Source: Anseranas semipalmata
Taxonomy: Eukaryota; Chordata; Aves; Anseriformes; Anseranatidae
Length of the DNA stretch: 64,000 bases
Direction of reading: 5' to 3'
Assembly (NCBI GenBank): GCA_013399115.1
Contig: VXAA01003156.1
Location: forward strand, 251-64,250
Under the pieces are notes generated by a model, which made no database searches, was not told the origin of the DNA, and was given only the letters and a program-made list of their open reading frames with translations. Positions 1 to 12,700 of the stretch are shown piece after piece (within the stretch, counting starts at the first letter, position 1; every line of letters starts with the position of its first letter). A program made the translations under genes and the position numbers.

Positions 1-3000
1 GAGTGTTTGCTGCAGAGCAGGGGATGGAGTTGGCTCAGGCAGGTGGGACTAAAGCTGGAAAGGAGAATTCAGTTGCTGTCGTAGATCATTCGGTGATAAA
101 GTTGTCTTGGGCGTGGGGGGGCTTACCTCAGTGCTATATTTACTTTTTTTCTTTAAAACATCATTTCTCTGATAGCTCATCAATCTCAAAATTGATCTGA
201 TTACCTGTATCTTTGATCTGGAGTGGTTTTTTTATTTCATGTTTGTAGCTGAATGTTTATAAAGACTGTCTTGATGCAGCATTGTTTTCATCACAGAATT
301 CTGTGACTAAAAATACCAGGCTGATGGTTCTGTTTGGCAGTGGTTTTGTTAATATGAAAAACGAGCCATTAGCTCACATGCAGTGATGCCAACCACATGG
401 CTGCGATACTGGTAACTTTCTAAGTAGGAAAGCTCATACATAAATGCTCTTTGCCAGTAGAAGAGCCCACAGACTGTAATTTTACTTGTAGTGGCTGGAC
501 AAGTACAACAGATACCCAGACAATGAAAAAAGAGTAACTAAATAGCAGGTGGTCTTGCTTGCCCCTTTATAAACTAGTATATGCCATCAGCAATATCCAC
601 CTTCTCAGACAACAACAAGAGCTCAAGTGCTAGAGTTTTGCAGGAGCCTTTGAAATTAAGTTGGTGAAATATATCTTATATATGTAAAAACTTCAGCTTT
701 GTCATGAAAGGTTGGAAGGAAAAATGTAGCAGAAAAGTTCATGTAGTAGAAAATATAGTTGTGAAATTCAGACCTTGTTACCATGCAGTCTCTGTGGCTG
801 TAAAATTGTCAGACAGGGAAAGATGATTAACTTATTTGAACCAATGCAGTCAAAACTATAAAACACACTGTATGGTATAAAATTCCTTTATACCAGTCTG
901 CTTTTCTCTTTTTTTAGACTGCCATAAAGTCTGACAGCATAAATGCCAGTATAGGTATCTACAACCTGGCACTTTGGTGTATTTTCATTAAGATACTGTA
1001 GCTAATTCCTGAAAGGTCTTTAGACGTTGCATCCTGACATTTTCAGTGCTAGAATTAATAACAATTCTTTTTCTTATTATTGAAAGTATATTGAATTAAA
1101 AATAGATCATATTCAGGTGACCAACTTTAATTTTAAGCTATGCAATTCATAACAATCATAAACTAGCATCCTTGGAAGGCTGTCCCTTCACTATCCCATC
1201 ACCTCCTTCCCACCATTTGTCAGCTTATACATTTAACAGCTTGCTTGCCTCTGAACAGGCAATATTTTTCCTGCCTATGTGAGTGTTTTCATGCTTCAGG
1301 AGGACATATCTGTATTTTGAGACAAGAATGTGACTTTAAAAACAGTAATTGTTTCCAAATTTTTAGAGCAAAAATAGTTAACTGATATCTTTTTTTCCCT
1401 AAATGTTGTAAAAGTCCCTTTAATGTAGTTTTAAGGCTGAGTTGAGTTGACTGTCTAAAAATATTTCCATAGCCTGCCTGGTTTCAGCTACAGAATATGA
1501 TCAATTTCTCTGATTTGCCTCCCCAAGTGACAAACACAAGCGCTCTTGATACTGTGTGTCTTTAAACAAGCCTGTTGTAAATGATGCAGTTAATATAAGA
1601 CAGAGGTATCTTTAGATGCCAGAAGATTTAATATGTAGAACAAACCTAACTACAGTTATTTTAAATGAACTTGAGTTGTTCTGGAAAAAAAAAAATCAAA
1701 TTTATCCATTTACATCTAGTTTGTAATGAAATTAACAATCATTTGTTCTTAAAGATGATATATAAAATGTGGTGTCTGTGATCAACTACGTTTCATCCCA
1801 AGTACAAGGTGTCCAAGGGAAATGAACCACCCAAGCCTAGATTCAGTCTCTCCAGTGATCCTCTATAAAACTGGAAACTTAAAATATTCCTGTCTTCAGC
1901 AAGTCTTCACATGATAGACTGAATGGGAATTTCTACCCCATGTTTTTAAGGGAATCTTCAACAACAAATCAAGCACTTGAAGGATGTCATATGCAAAAGT
2001 ACCTGCAGGAATAACTTAGCTGCATTTGTTTCACCTTTGAGTAAGGCAGCATGTATTGTAAAGAAAGTCATCCCTACCTTCTCATACAACCATGACAGCT
2101 TATGCTATGCTATATAATCTAGGATCCTATATATTTGCACATATACAAAATATTTTAGTTCACTCACACATAGATCCAAGTTATTTAGACAGCATTAGTC
2201 CAACAGGAAAGCATTCATAGCCAAATCAAACACCCAAAAAAGGATGCCTAAAACTTAATCTGTGAAGAATCACAATTGTAAAATGACAGCTAAGGTCCTT
2301 CCAGAAAAAAAACAGAAGCTGTTAACCACCTAAGGAGCTAAAAATGTCTTGTTGCCACTTGAATGATGGAACTTGAATTCTTTCACTGATTTAAGTCTGA
2401 TAGTTTCTCTCCTTCTTCTGAAAGACTGTTGGTCAGAATCATTTTTGAGACAAATGGGTTCATTTTTGGATTACAGGTACTTAAAGCTGCTTGTTGCCTT
2501 GCAGTGATGGCTCAGGTTCTGGCTGGCAAGTTCTAGAGCAACATACAACAGAGACTGTCAAGGGTACCTGTTCAAGGCAGGTCTTATGTGGCTGGGAATG
2601 CTATTACCATAGCATGGGAGTGTGTTTAAAAATCAAGCAGTTAAGCAATCACATCAGTTTGCAATGTGTCATACTTTGCAGGTGTATTTGAAGACGAAGG
2701 AGTTGGAACAATCGTTAAGATTTTTTTATCACATGTCCTGATGTGCTGTAGTAATCTCAAGTACACACTGGGATCTTCAAGGAACAGCTGCAGTTTCAAC
2801 AGCTGTAGCAATGTTCTGATTTATGTCATTTGGGGATGTTTTGTTTTAACTTAGGCTAATGTTTTGTGCCACAACACAAGAGAAAATTTAAGGCAGAATT
2901 AGTAAGCGGTGTTTCTTAATTACTACTGCTGAAGTTATGAATATCTTGGATTTAGTAAATCAGAGCTGTGACCAGCTGAGATACTTTGCTTCATTTCTGA

Positions 3001-3645
3001 TACCTGTATACGTATTTATTTATAAATGCGTCTGTCTGTTTTTCAGGAGTTATACTATGTCACCAAACAGACATCAGATCTTAAAATTCATATGCCTTTG
3101 ACTGGCAGTGTCCGGTGGTTGCCTGTGATTTTCAGCTCATTTCCTGATTGCCTCCTTATGATAATGCTGTGCTTTGGAAGGTTTGCATCACACCCAGAGG
3201 CCTTCAGCTTGAAACATACTGAGGTAATTCATGTTTATGATGCCAAGTCATAGCATTACATACAAAACACTTTCCAGTTATTCTACAGAGAAAATAACAT
3301 TTCCACTGTCCAATTGGGGACATTCGTTTTACTCTCTTGCCAGTTGCACATGTAATTCATTGCAAATGTGTTGCCCAGTGGGACATTGAAGCAATTAATT
3401 TGATTCTAGCTCTGTCTGGAATATTATTTTGTTAAGAGTCACAGAAACATTTGCTCAATACTTTTATTGTTATTAGTCTACCATTAGGAGATTAATTCAG
3501 AAGTCCAGACCATTGTCTCTCATAGGAGCCACATCTTAAAGCCACTTTTTAACAGGGTAGTTCAATTTGCAGTTGTGTAATACTATTTCTAAACTGGTCT
3601 GTGGTGTCTGTATTTTCATTTAGTCATCTAAGTCACTGAGTATCA
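1..3645. other. non-coding DNA, no gene recognised
   Basis: This AT-rich, CpG-poor stretch lies downstream of PLAU. Open frames are short and none resembles a known protein. One exon-like segment (3047-3223) has splice-site-like ends and is listed under findings, but I do not call it a gene. In mammals VCL lies on this side of PLAU, in the same transcriptional direction; I see no vinculin-coding sequence here. Confidence 0.6.
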
Positions 3646-3649
3646 TTTG

Positions 3650-4140
3650 TTTCATAACAGAACATGGAACCTGAGGTTAGATGATTTTCAAAACCTCTTC
3701 CAGTTTCATTTCAGGATCCCAAAACAGTATAATCTGATTTATCTCTGTCTAAATTGTTCTGAAAAATTCCAGTGGAGGAGGTTCAATGCCACTCGAAGCC
3801 ATTTATTTTAGTGCTTCATTACTCTTACCATTGGAAAAGTTTTCATAGTACCTAGATTCAGTTTCCCTTCCTGCAGTCAGGCTTACTGTTTCTCAATCTA
3901 TCTCCTGTAGACACAGAGGAAAGTTTATTCCCTTCTGTGCAGCAGCCTTTTCCCTTTGGAAAATCTCCTGTTTAGATTTTGCTTCTTTAGATAAAACAAG
4001 TCAATTATTTTCATCCTTTTCTCCTTATCATGTTCAAGACCATTGATCTTTTTTGTTGTGTTGTCATCGAGAAGAATGATGCCCAAAACAAGACACAGCT
4101 GAGTGTCAGCATAGTCCCTAGGTTTACGGACTGCAGGCAG
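3650..4140 (-). repeat. old, decayed CR1 LINE fragment (minus orientation)
   Basis: Read on the plus strand, the segment follows in order the landmarks I know from the complement of amniote CR1 3' regions. It has a 'tgtctaaattgttctgaaaa' block near 3750, then a block like 'atttattttagtgcttcatt' near 3800, then 'atcatgttcaagacc' near 4028 followed by a T-rich 'ttttttgttg' block. It is heavily mutated and carries no usable ORF, so it is an ancient insertion. The boundaries are approximate, and a repeat-library alignment could shift them by 50-100 bases. Confidence 0.65.
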
Positions 4141-6908
4141 ATGAATGTGTCAGTATGTTTATGGTTTTTAACTCAATACTGTTGGTTTAAATCCAGCTTG
4201 TGGTCTGCTGTGCCTTCTGGATCTGCTTTCGTATCAGTCATCCCTCATTTGCATCTGTGTGTTTGGTTATTCCTGTTTGTCTTTATTAACTTGCATCTTG
4301 CTCATTTCCGATAGCTCTGGTTTGCTAAGCTCACTCTGACTTCTGTTTAGACACCAGTATACTTGCAGTCCTTCCCAGCTACAAACATCGCTAGTGTATC
4401 CCATCAGACAGAGGCAGCCTAAGTCTGAAAGAGTCAATTGGTTGGCTGGAGCTATGGAACAAGACACAGGAGTTGAGCATACTGCTCATGTGGGTCTGCC
4501 TATATATTCGTGCTTGACTTCTGGGTGTACACCTCATTTTACTGTTCAAGAGGTACATAGTACTTGTTCCATAAATTGCTTGTATTTTCACTTCTTAAAG
4601 TTTTAACTTCTTTTACTTGCCAGAAGGTTAAACAATAGCACGCCAATTCTGCTCAGATTGTCCTTTTGTATAACTGCGTGGGGTGCAGTGGATTTGGAAA
4701 GGGTATGCCAAGTTTGAACCCAGATTCACTCGTTAATGAATATGCATTGTTTCAAGTATGCCATTTACATTTTTTACTTTGGTTTGAGCTGGAGGTATCT
4801 GAAACTTCAGATTGCAAGTCTGATGAATGCAGAAAGGTTTGATTCTGTTTTTATGGATAAGCTCTGTTCTCATTTGCTCCAAAGCTAGCGCTCTGGTTAA
4901 GTGTCAGATGTGAGACCTCGACTTGGTGACAAAATAGTCATATTGCTCTGTATTAGTTCAGGTTTCAATATGCACAAAGTTCTCCCACATATACAATTCC
5001 ACATGGAAGTGATGTAACATATGCAACAAATAGGTGACTATGTATTGTGTTTCACCATAACTTAGTTTATTTAAAACACATTTTATTTTTAAGTGCTTTG
5101 AGTCACTTTTTAGTTCCACTTCCATTAAGAAAGCTTAAGCTATATAAGGCAAAGTGGTCTGTCCATTCAGAATGCATCACTTCCTTTTGAGAGCTGACAG
5201 GTTAAACTGGCTTCCTATGTCCTGGACACATCAGATACGGCTTTATCCTCGTTGCTTAATGTGTTTCTTTTGTGGAAGTATTGAAGAGAAAAAGGGATTT
5301 GAGTTCTTAGTAGTCAGTTTCTGAGAGTTTGATCTCTTCTCTTTGGATAGCGCCTGTATCAGAGCTGTTTCTAAATGCTTGTTGGACCCCTGTTCATTTC
5401 CATTGCCTGCCACGTATCTGAAATCAGAGAAACATATGCTTAAGTAAGAGCAGATTTATGATATTAGGATTTGTCCTGCATGTATGTTAGTACCAAGCAG
5501 ATATCCAGTATCTTCCAAAAAGGTCCTCTCTCTAGTATTTCTGTTGCCATTCTGCAGTGGTGCTTGCCATGCTCTATGCGCAGTTCTCAAGGCTGTTTCT
5601 GTTCCTCCCCCCTATCGCCACAACCTGGATCATCTTCTACTCACTCTCTGGAAAGAGGGAAAGAAAATGCTTCCTGTGGCTCCTGTTGCAGGAAGAGAAG
5701 GTTTTGCAAAACTGTGCTCTCATTTTCTGCCCTTCTTTCTTTCATGTTCTAGTAACTAGCCAGCCAGATGATGTTGTAGTAGTGGGGCCAAAGCTATGCA
5801 GAGATTATTGAAAGAGTATATGAAGTATTATAGCAGCCAAAGCAGAGAAGTATGTACACTGTATGTTTGTTTAAATATTTCATTTTTATTGGGGCAGTTT
5901 ATATGACATAAGCTAAAGAACAAACATGATTGCACACACAAGCAGCCATCAGTCAGAACTTAAAAACCTGAGGCTTGGCTCTGGGAGTGCACTACCCAAA
6001 ACAAAGCATCTAAATTTCCTCTGCTCTCAAGGCTCTCTCTTTATTCATGCTTCCTCCAGAGCTTCCTACATTTCAGAATGAAAGAGAACTAAACTCAAGT
6101 TTTGTTTATCACACCTTTTTCATTTGTATTGATATTCATAATGATGGGAATTTGTATTATGTGATGAAATTTGTATTGTATGTATTGTATGATGACATTT
6201 GTGTTATATTGACTTGACTTTATTCATACAAAAAGCCTGCAGAAGTCAATGGGAAATATACAGGTTCACAATAACCCTGAAGATATTTTTGTATCTTCAC
6301 CTGTTGCAAATCTGTTGACTTTCATACTTTAATAAATGTTTAAATTAAAGAAATACTGAAGTGAGAAATCCATAGCATTCCGAATTATATGATTTAAACA
6401 TAGTAGATTTTTGTCTAAAACTATGTTACCATTGCTTACTTTGTGCTCAGAGTATTTTCTGCTAACACTGGTCAGACTGTGCTGTTAGTTACTGTCTAGA
6501 AAACCAGCGAAGAGTGCCTTCCTCCTCTTCTTGGACAGTGTCTAATTGCACAGTCTTTGCAGGAGATCTCCAATCTGTTCTCTAGAAACAATGCAATTTT
6601 AACTCCCTGCACAAACTTTAATCAGCAGTCCACAAACAGCATGCTTTCACCAAAGAACTCTACAACAAACACCAGTGACTTTTACTAATAAACTTCTGTT
6701 TGCAGATCCCAACCACAAATTGTACCATGAAAGAGTTTACAGCCCAGTATTGTTGCTAATCATTTTGTGTTCTAAGTGGTGTTTGCTGTCCCTTTACAAG
6801 ACTGGGATGTTGACATGTTACTCACAGGACATTCACGTGGTTGTCAACTCTCCCTCCACCAGAGAAATCTTACCAAGGCAGATCTGTGAAGAAAGGAAAT
6901 GCTGTCCC
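4141..6908. other. non-coding DNA, no gene recognised
   Basis: I see nothing here that I can support as a gene. Overlapping open frames near 5471-5811 have no recognisable domain. Around 6155-6215 there is a degenerate short tandem pattern built on 'tttgtatt' and 'tgatga'. Around 6238-6262 the words 'gcctgcagaagtcaatggga' resemble a motif common in old amniote interspersed repeats. Confidence 0.55.
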
Positions 6909-7010
6909 ACCCATTTTATAGATGGGAAATTGAAGTATAAAGACATTGTGACTTAACAATAACAGAACTGGAAATAGTCCAGACGTTACATGCTTCAGGC
7001 TTGAGTCTAA
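6909..7010 (+). repeat. MIR-like ancient SINE remnant
   Basis: The sequence 'cccattttatagatgggaaa' followed by 'ttgaagtataaagacattgtgac' (read in pieces) matches the order of the well-known MIR core, where 'cccattttacagatgaggaaactgaggc' precedes a block ending in 'taagtgacttgcc'. The second half is decayed. A 3' L2-type or other core-SINE is the alternative. It is non-coding and very old. Confidence 0.5.
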
Positions 7011-7297
7011 AGGACAAGACTTCATTAAGATTCCTGTTCCCATCGTTCCGTAAGCAAACTTAATGTACCCAAACTAAAACAGGCTACAAGATGTAGTATA
7101 CTTCTTACAAATACCAGTGTGCTTATCGGATGCAGGGAGTTTAGCTGATGCATTTTCTGTTGCTTTTTTAAAGGATTGCTATAGTTGAGTTTGTACCTGA
7201 GCAACTCTGAATTCACAGTTGCTTTGCTATGAAATGAAAATACAAATCAGTCTAACAATGAGCTGAGTTTATCTACCTCATCTCTATTTGATCAAAA

Positions 7298-7358
7298 ATA
7301 AAAAAAAAAAAAGAGGAAAAATAAGTTTTTCTCTCTTCAGTTTTTTTTTTTTTTTTAC
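7298..7358. repeat. paired A-rich and T-rich tracts
   Basis: An A-rich run near 7298-7312 is followed about 30 bases later by a T run near 7341-7357. The two could pair as an AT hairpin. They lie in the space downstream of PLAU and no other structure was seen. Confidence 0.6.
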
Positions 7359-7722
7359 ATTCTTTGATGTCTATAACATGACAAAAAAGCATTTGACCAA
7401 AATACTACTTTGAGTACTTTTTTTAAAAAAAGCCTATTCTTTGCCAGATTCTGCTCATCTGTAGTCAGAACACTGCGTTTGGGTCACAATGAATTTCTTG
7501 ATCAAGACTTTTCCAAAATGTTTCTGAAGTCTGGAGTCATTCATCATTGAGCAGCTACTGACTGAGACCAGGTTTGTATGAGAGCCCTGAAAGGAATGAT
7601 TGCACATACACATTGGAGATTTTTTTTTCTTAAATAACTATAACGAGCAAGTAACTGTTAGTATCACCTGATCTACAAAAATCAGTTAAATGTTGCTAGG
7701 GGTCCTGTAATAAGGACTACCC

Positions 7723-7924
7723 CTTTACCGAAAGGGTAGTTAGGCATTGGAATGGGCTGCCCAGGGAAGTGGTTGAGTCACCATCCCTGGAGGTCTTTAA
7801 AAGACGTTTAGATGTTGAGCTTAGAGATATGGTTTAGTGTGGGCCTTGTTAGAGTTAGGTCAGAGGTTGGACTAGGTGATCTTGGAGGTCTCTTCCAACC
7901 TGAACGATTCTGTGATTCTGTAAT
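7723..7924 (+). mobile_element. 5'-truncated CR1 LINE, 3' end (plus orientation)
   Basis: This is the terminal part of a chicken-repeat-1 type non-LTR retrotransposon. It reads through 'aaagggtagttaggcattgg', 'gggctgcccagggaagtggt', 'gagtcaccatccctggaggt', 'gttggactaggtgatcttgg' and 'aggtctcttccaacctgaac'. It ends in the diagnostic 8-bp tandem ('attctgtg' then 'attctgta') instead of a poly-A tail. Only about 200 bases remain, with no coding capacity, as is usual for truncated CR1 insertions. It is much better preserved than the other CR1 pieces in the window, so it is younger. It supports an avian origin for the DNA. Confidence 0.95.
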
Positions 7925-8555
7925 TTGACCCCAGCAATACCCAAATTCTGCATTTGTGAGAGGAGATAAGTAGTTAGTACGCAAAACAAAACATGTGGGT
8001 ATGAACTTTTTTTAAAATAGGCCAAAAATGGCAAACCAAATTGCTGGCCTGTGATCTTTTGACACAATAACTGCTGGAGTCTTGCTGGCCTACTGTGTCA
8101 TTCTTTTAGGATGGATAGGGTTGTTGATTTCAGAAATTAGCCTGCTAATTAGCCTACTAATTTGTTCCACGATGGACATTTCAGCATGGGAAGTAATTTT
8201 TCACAGTGTTAAATGCTCGGCAGGATATTGTTATAATATGTGCAGGCCTTTTGCTTTAACATTTCCAAACATCACATTTGGTACATATATACTTGATGCT
8301 GTGATACAAACTCTTATATGTACATTTGCTACAAGCACAGCCTATAGCAGTGTCTCTAGTCTGGCCATTTCTCATAGCTTCTTTAAAAGAAACAAAACCA
8401 CAGCATGCACAACATGCTCTTTCAGATGTTGAAGTGATGCTAGGATCTTACTAGGTTCCCATCTGTCTTCTAACTGAGGGAGATGGTGAGTGAGGTTAGA
8501 ACTTGATAATGGCAGTCCTGCTTTTACATCATAACCTTTCCAACAGAGAAGGAAC
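7925..8555. other. non-coding DNA beyond the PLAU poly-A site
   Basis: This lies between the CR1 element and the 3' end of PLAU. Open frames on both strands (for example 8082-8432 plus) show no recognisable domain. On the minus strand, the bases just past the predicted cleavage site (about 8520-8555) are T/G-rich, which suits a downstream polyadenylation element. Confidence 0.5.
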
Positions 8556-8559
8556 AGCC

Positions 8560-9577
8560 CCATAAGAATAATACTTTTATTGATGGATTTATATATATAA
8601 TACAAATAATAAGTTAAACATAGTAAAAATAATTAAATAAAACATGAGGTTCCAGCCCTCATGCAAATAATTCAATCTATAAAACAAAAACAAGTTTAAA
8701 AATAAAACCAGCCTAAGTCTTGGGAAGAAGTAGTAGTTTCCATATCACATCAGTTAAATGAATGGAAATAGAGTTCTGACTTTCAACATCTGCAGCACTG
8801 AGTGGGTGTTGAATCCTTAGATCTTCTCGTGGTTGCATAGGTACATGGAGAGAGCTGGCACAGTCAGACTTTTAAGGGGACCCAGACACCTTCAGATATG
8901 ACCTGGAAGTCCAGTCATGTTACCTCATTTGCCGTCTTTAGCACAGTTCTTCAGTGGAATACATGAAGAGTTTTTAATGCCAACACAGCTGCACTTGCCA
9001 CCCTGAAGATTTTAGTATGTGTTGGGTCTACAGCAGTGAGTCTTGTATAGCAAGTGTTGCTTCAGTCCAAGCAGACTTTGGTCCTTCTTCACACATTAAT
9101 GATAATTAATACTGATACAGTTTCTTGCACATTCTGATGCAAAGCCTGTTCACCCTCTCTGTACTGGTCTTCACACATTACGTTTCTATGACTCAGCATT
9201 GTTCAGTGTGATGGGGAAAGATTTTAGACTGAGGCCACATACAAAATGCACACAAGTTAAATAAGTTAAAGGTTTACCAATATCTTCCAGACCAACTGCC
9301 AGTTCATAAATTAAGTGGACAGATAACTTGATATGTATAGTTTTGTGCATGGGAATACTCATTTAAATGTTAAATATTTTAGTTTCCCATGGAGTGGTTC
9401 TCAGTAATTCCAAGTAGTGAGATAGTATCAACTCTCTCTCTGCATCAGTAACACCGGTGCGAGTGGCAGACCACATGAGCAGTTAAAAGTAAAGACTCTT
9501 ACGACAGTCAGTACTTCTGCGTCCTGGCATCAGCACAGACTTAATCTCATTCTTTTGAGTCCAGATGTAGAAAAAAG
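8560..9577 (-). other. PLAU: PLAU 3' untranslated region with AUUUA motifs
   Basis: The region runs from the stop codon at 9578 to the predicted poly-A site. Read on the minus strand it contains at least six ATTTA pentamers (plus-strand positions 9371-9375, 9364-9368, 9307-9311, 9258-9262, 8755-8759 and 8634-8638). The first two lie close together in an A/T-rich context. Urokinase mRNA is known in mammals to be short-lived and controlled through AU-rich 3'UTR elements bound by proteins such as HuR. The motifs here are consistent with that, but function is inferred. The 3' end is placed from the AATAAA signal only. Confidence 0.7.
8576..8581 (-). terminator. PLAU: PLAU polyadenylation signal AATAAA
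   Basis: The plus strand reads tttatt, giving the canonical AATAAA on the minus strand. It is the only canonical hexamer I found between the PLAU stop codon and this point. Cleavage would be expected about 10-30 bases further on, near 8550-8566. That gives a 3'UTR of about 1 kb. Confidence 0.7.
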
Positions 9578-9772
9578 TCACTTTGGTTCAGGGAAGGGAC
9601 GACTTTTGGTAACCACTGCATTCATATTGGACTCAATCCAGTGAAGGTATTGAGTAACTCTGGTGTAAACACCAGGCTTGTTTTCCTTTGCACAGCCATC
9701 TCCCCAGCTGACAATCCCATAAAGCATCATCCTGCCATTGTGCTCACAGACCATGGGGCCGCCGGAATCTCC
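9578..9772 (-). CDS. PLAU: PLAU exon 11 coding part: catalytic serine and C-terminus
   Basis: The acceptor TTTCCATTGTCAG puts the exon start exactly at GDSGGP, the usual last intron position in this protease family. It encodes residues 370-433 and the stop at 9578-9580. Ser372 is the nucleophile, and [18 protein letters not shown] is the conserved primed wall of the pocket. The protein ends in SRPFPEPK. The exon continues into the 3'UTR. Confidence 0.96.
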   Translation of the reverse strand, partial: GDSGGPMVCEHNGRMMLYGIVSWGDGCAKENKPGVYTRVTQYLHWIESNMNAVVTKSRPFPEPK

Positions 9773-12700
9773 CTGACAATGGAAAGAGAACAAATTAGGC
9801 TGTTGTCGGCAGATGGAGCCTTTATAACAGGGAGCCTGCAATTACTGTTTTTCTAGAGTGAAACAAATAGTAAATACCTATGAGCTAAAGTTCTGATTTT
9901 TGAGAACACTGTATAGATGGAACAGAATGCTCAGTGTCTGCTGCAACTAAAGCACAGTCCATAGGATAAGGAGTTCTCTAGTCCCCCCTAGCTTGCACAG
10001 ACGGAATAGTTGCCTTGCATACAGCACTCACATGAAGCTCATAATGACAGCTGTTAGGCTAGTTATACGAGGTCAAAGCCAACATGTCCAATTCTGTATC
10101 ACAGAATTAATCTTCTCCCTGCCCACAAGGTACTTGTACACTTAAGAGTAAGTCCTGTTTTTTTAGTGGCACACCCATGCTGCCCAGTGAGGGTGCAGGG
10201 AAGCAAATCCCGTTTTGAGGAATCTGTGTAAGGGCTCAGTGTCCTCCTGTAATCCACTTTTTATCCCTCTGCAGAACTATAGTTAAGAAAGTGCAGGCTG
10301 AGACTGACACAGCTGCTGTATTCCTCCGATGTGTTTATTTACCAGCCATTCCTGGAACAAATTGTAAAGTTTTGAGGACTAGCGATGGCTAAGACACTGC
10401 AGCTGCTGCTCCTCAAAAGGGTGGTCTGGAGGGGTAAAACCCAACTCTAGGTCCCCACCCGCTTCCCTGGGTTTGGCCGCAATACAGGGTCAACTCTGCT
10501 AGCTATACTGGGTTCCCTCTACATAAGGAAAAACTTTCCTGAATCGTACAAATACAAGATGCTACCAGTTGACCCATATGGTATACATGCATTTAAAATG
10601 TTTTGAAACAGACAAATAAAATCCCTAGTTTTACCTTGCATGCATCAGTTGCCCATGTGGGGTCTCCAGCACAGACCATGTTGTCAGTAACTCTGGTACT
10701 GTCGTAGTACTCATATTTGCATTTTCTCTGTGATATTAAGTTTACACTGGCTGACATCAGTCTTTGAGCATAGTAAATATCATCTGGAGAAAAAAAAAGT
10801 ATTTAACTATTTTCACCATCCAAGAGGAAAACAAATAAATGACAAAAAAATGCTTTTGGTGTTCATTAAAACAATGAAGAAAAAGACAAAAAACCCAGTA
10901 CCCTAACCATTCTAATTCTGATTTGAGGCTCTTATTTCCAGCTTCTATGCCATTGTTTTACTTTTACCATTAATGATTGTATATATTTTAAAGAGTGAAG
11001 AAAAAAACCAAAGTGTTCCAAATACAAACTATAAAGCTTGATTTTTAGAAAGTTTGGTAGTTTTTGGACAAAATTCTCCATAGATTCAATCCTTGCTTAA
11101 TACTCCAGCACAGCTTTAATTTTTTTTCCACTTCTCACCACATAAGGAATGAAGAGATTGCTGTGTTTTACATCTTGGCTAACTGTGCATGGTTGACAAG
11201 TGCAAGAAGCATCAGATAGTAGATACCATGGACAGCTAAAGGAGATTATAGCAAAAGCGATCTCAGAAATACACGTGGGGTACACAGAATAACAACGAGT
11301 CTTTTCCCCCCCCCCTCTGTCAAGTCTTTTGCAGGTCATGGTATAAAAACCAACCAGTTTCAGCAGAACTTTGGAAAGGGAAGTCATTCACTTACAAAAA
11401 TCCTGTTTTCCATAGCCAGCTATTTCACACCGGGTATTGTCAGATAGATTAATGTTCTTCTGTGGCAAGCAGACTGTTCTGACATACTTGGATTCTACTG
11501 CACACTGTCCAGAAGTTGTTCTTATTCTTACCAAAGCTAACAAAAAAAAGACAGAGCAAGGTTTAGGTTAGGTTTGTAAAGCAAGCTCCCTTCAAGTTCC
11601 CTGGAAATAGGAGCATCTGGTACAGCTCATGGGAATAGTTACAATTACATTTCATTCTGGTTACATATGATTCCTCTCATCATTTTTGGAATGATGCTAG
11701 TCATTCTTTAGTGACAACAAAATTAATTTTCCAGCATTGAAACTGGCAAACATTCCAACTTGAATTTCTTTCCTGGAAGGATAGGGGCTGATAAATCAGG
11801 GAGAAAATACCCTCTGAAAGGTATCTTCAACTGTTATGAAAATACCAGTTTCCCGACTGGCTGTAGAGGGTGGCATTTGCCACCCTGCTGAAGAGAGGGC
11901 AGTTTATACTGTACCACTCACCAAAAGAGCTTAAACTATTCTTTGAGTCTTTTTCCTTAGTGGTGGGCATTTGGATGGGATGATAGAATTCAAAGCATCC
12001 AGTGCAAGAGTTCAGAGTGTCAAGTGCAAGAGTGGCAAGTCAGTTCTGTGCAAGTTACAGAAACCCATCTGATTTCATTGGTTTAGGGGGAGGTTTGTGA
12101 AAGCTGGGGAGACTTCAGAAAGTCTAGATTAATTCAGGGAAACCTTTAGCTAACATGGTAGCTGATACAGCATTCTGCTACCATATGATTCCACCTACTG
12201 TGCATGCACTGTGTCTTGCTCTACTGTCATTGACAACGTGCCAGGTAATGCACGGAGGAACTTTGCATCTGAGATGTGCCACAAGCCAGACTGACACAAA
12301 TGGAATAACCTCACTCACCACAGGCCTCGTTCTCAGAAGCACCTGGCTCCTGTTCCTCTTCATCTCTCCTCTGATTCTACTTTTTTTTTTACTTGACATA
12401 CACCATAATTATGTAGCCTTCAGCTACCCTCAGTGTTTTAAAGGCTTATATTAAGATGACACTTACCAATATCATTTTCATTGCCACCTGTGACATCTGT
12501 AAAGCCAGGGTGAGAGATGATTTCATCCACCATGAACTCTTGTTCGTTTTTATCAGTAACATTCAGTACAGACTTTCCAAGGAAGACTCTGTAGACGGAT
12601 TTATTTTGTTGGTTTTTTGACCTGAGTGAAAGTAAAGATTCATGAAGGCTACTGGTTTCTGACAGTGAGTTCAACAATTCAGAGCAGGTCCCAGTTCTGT

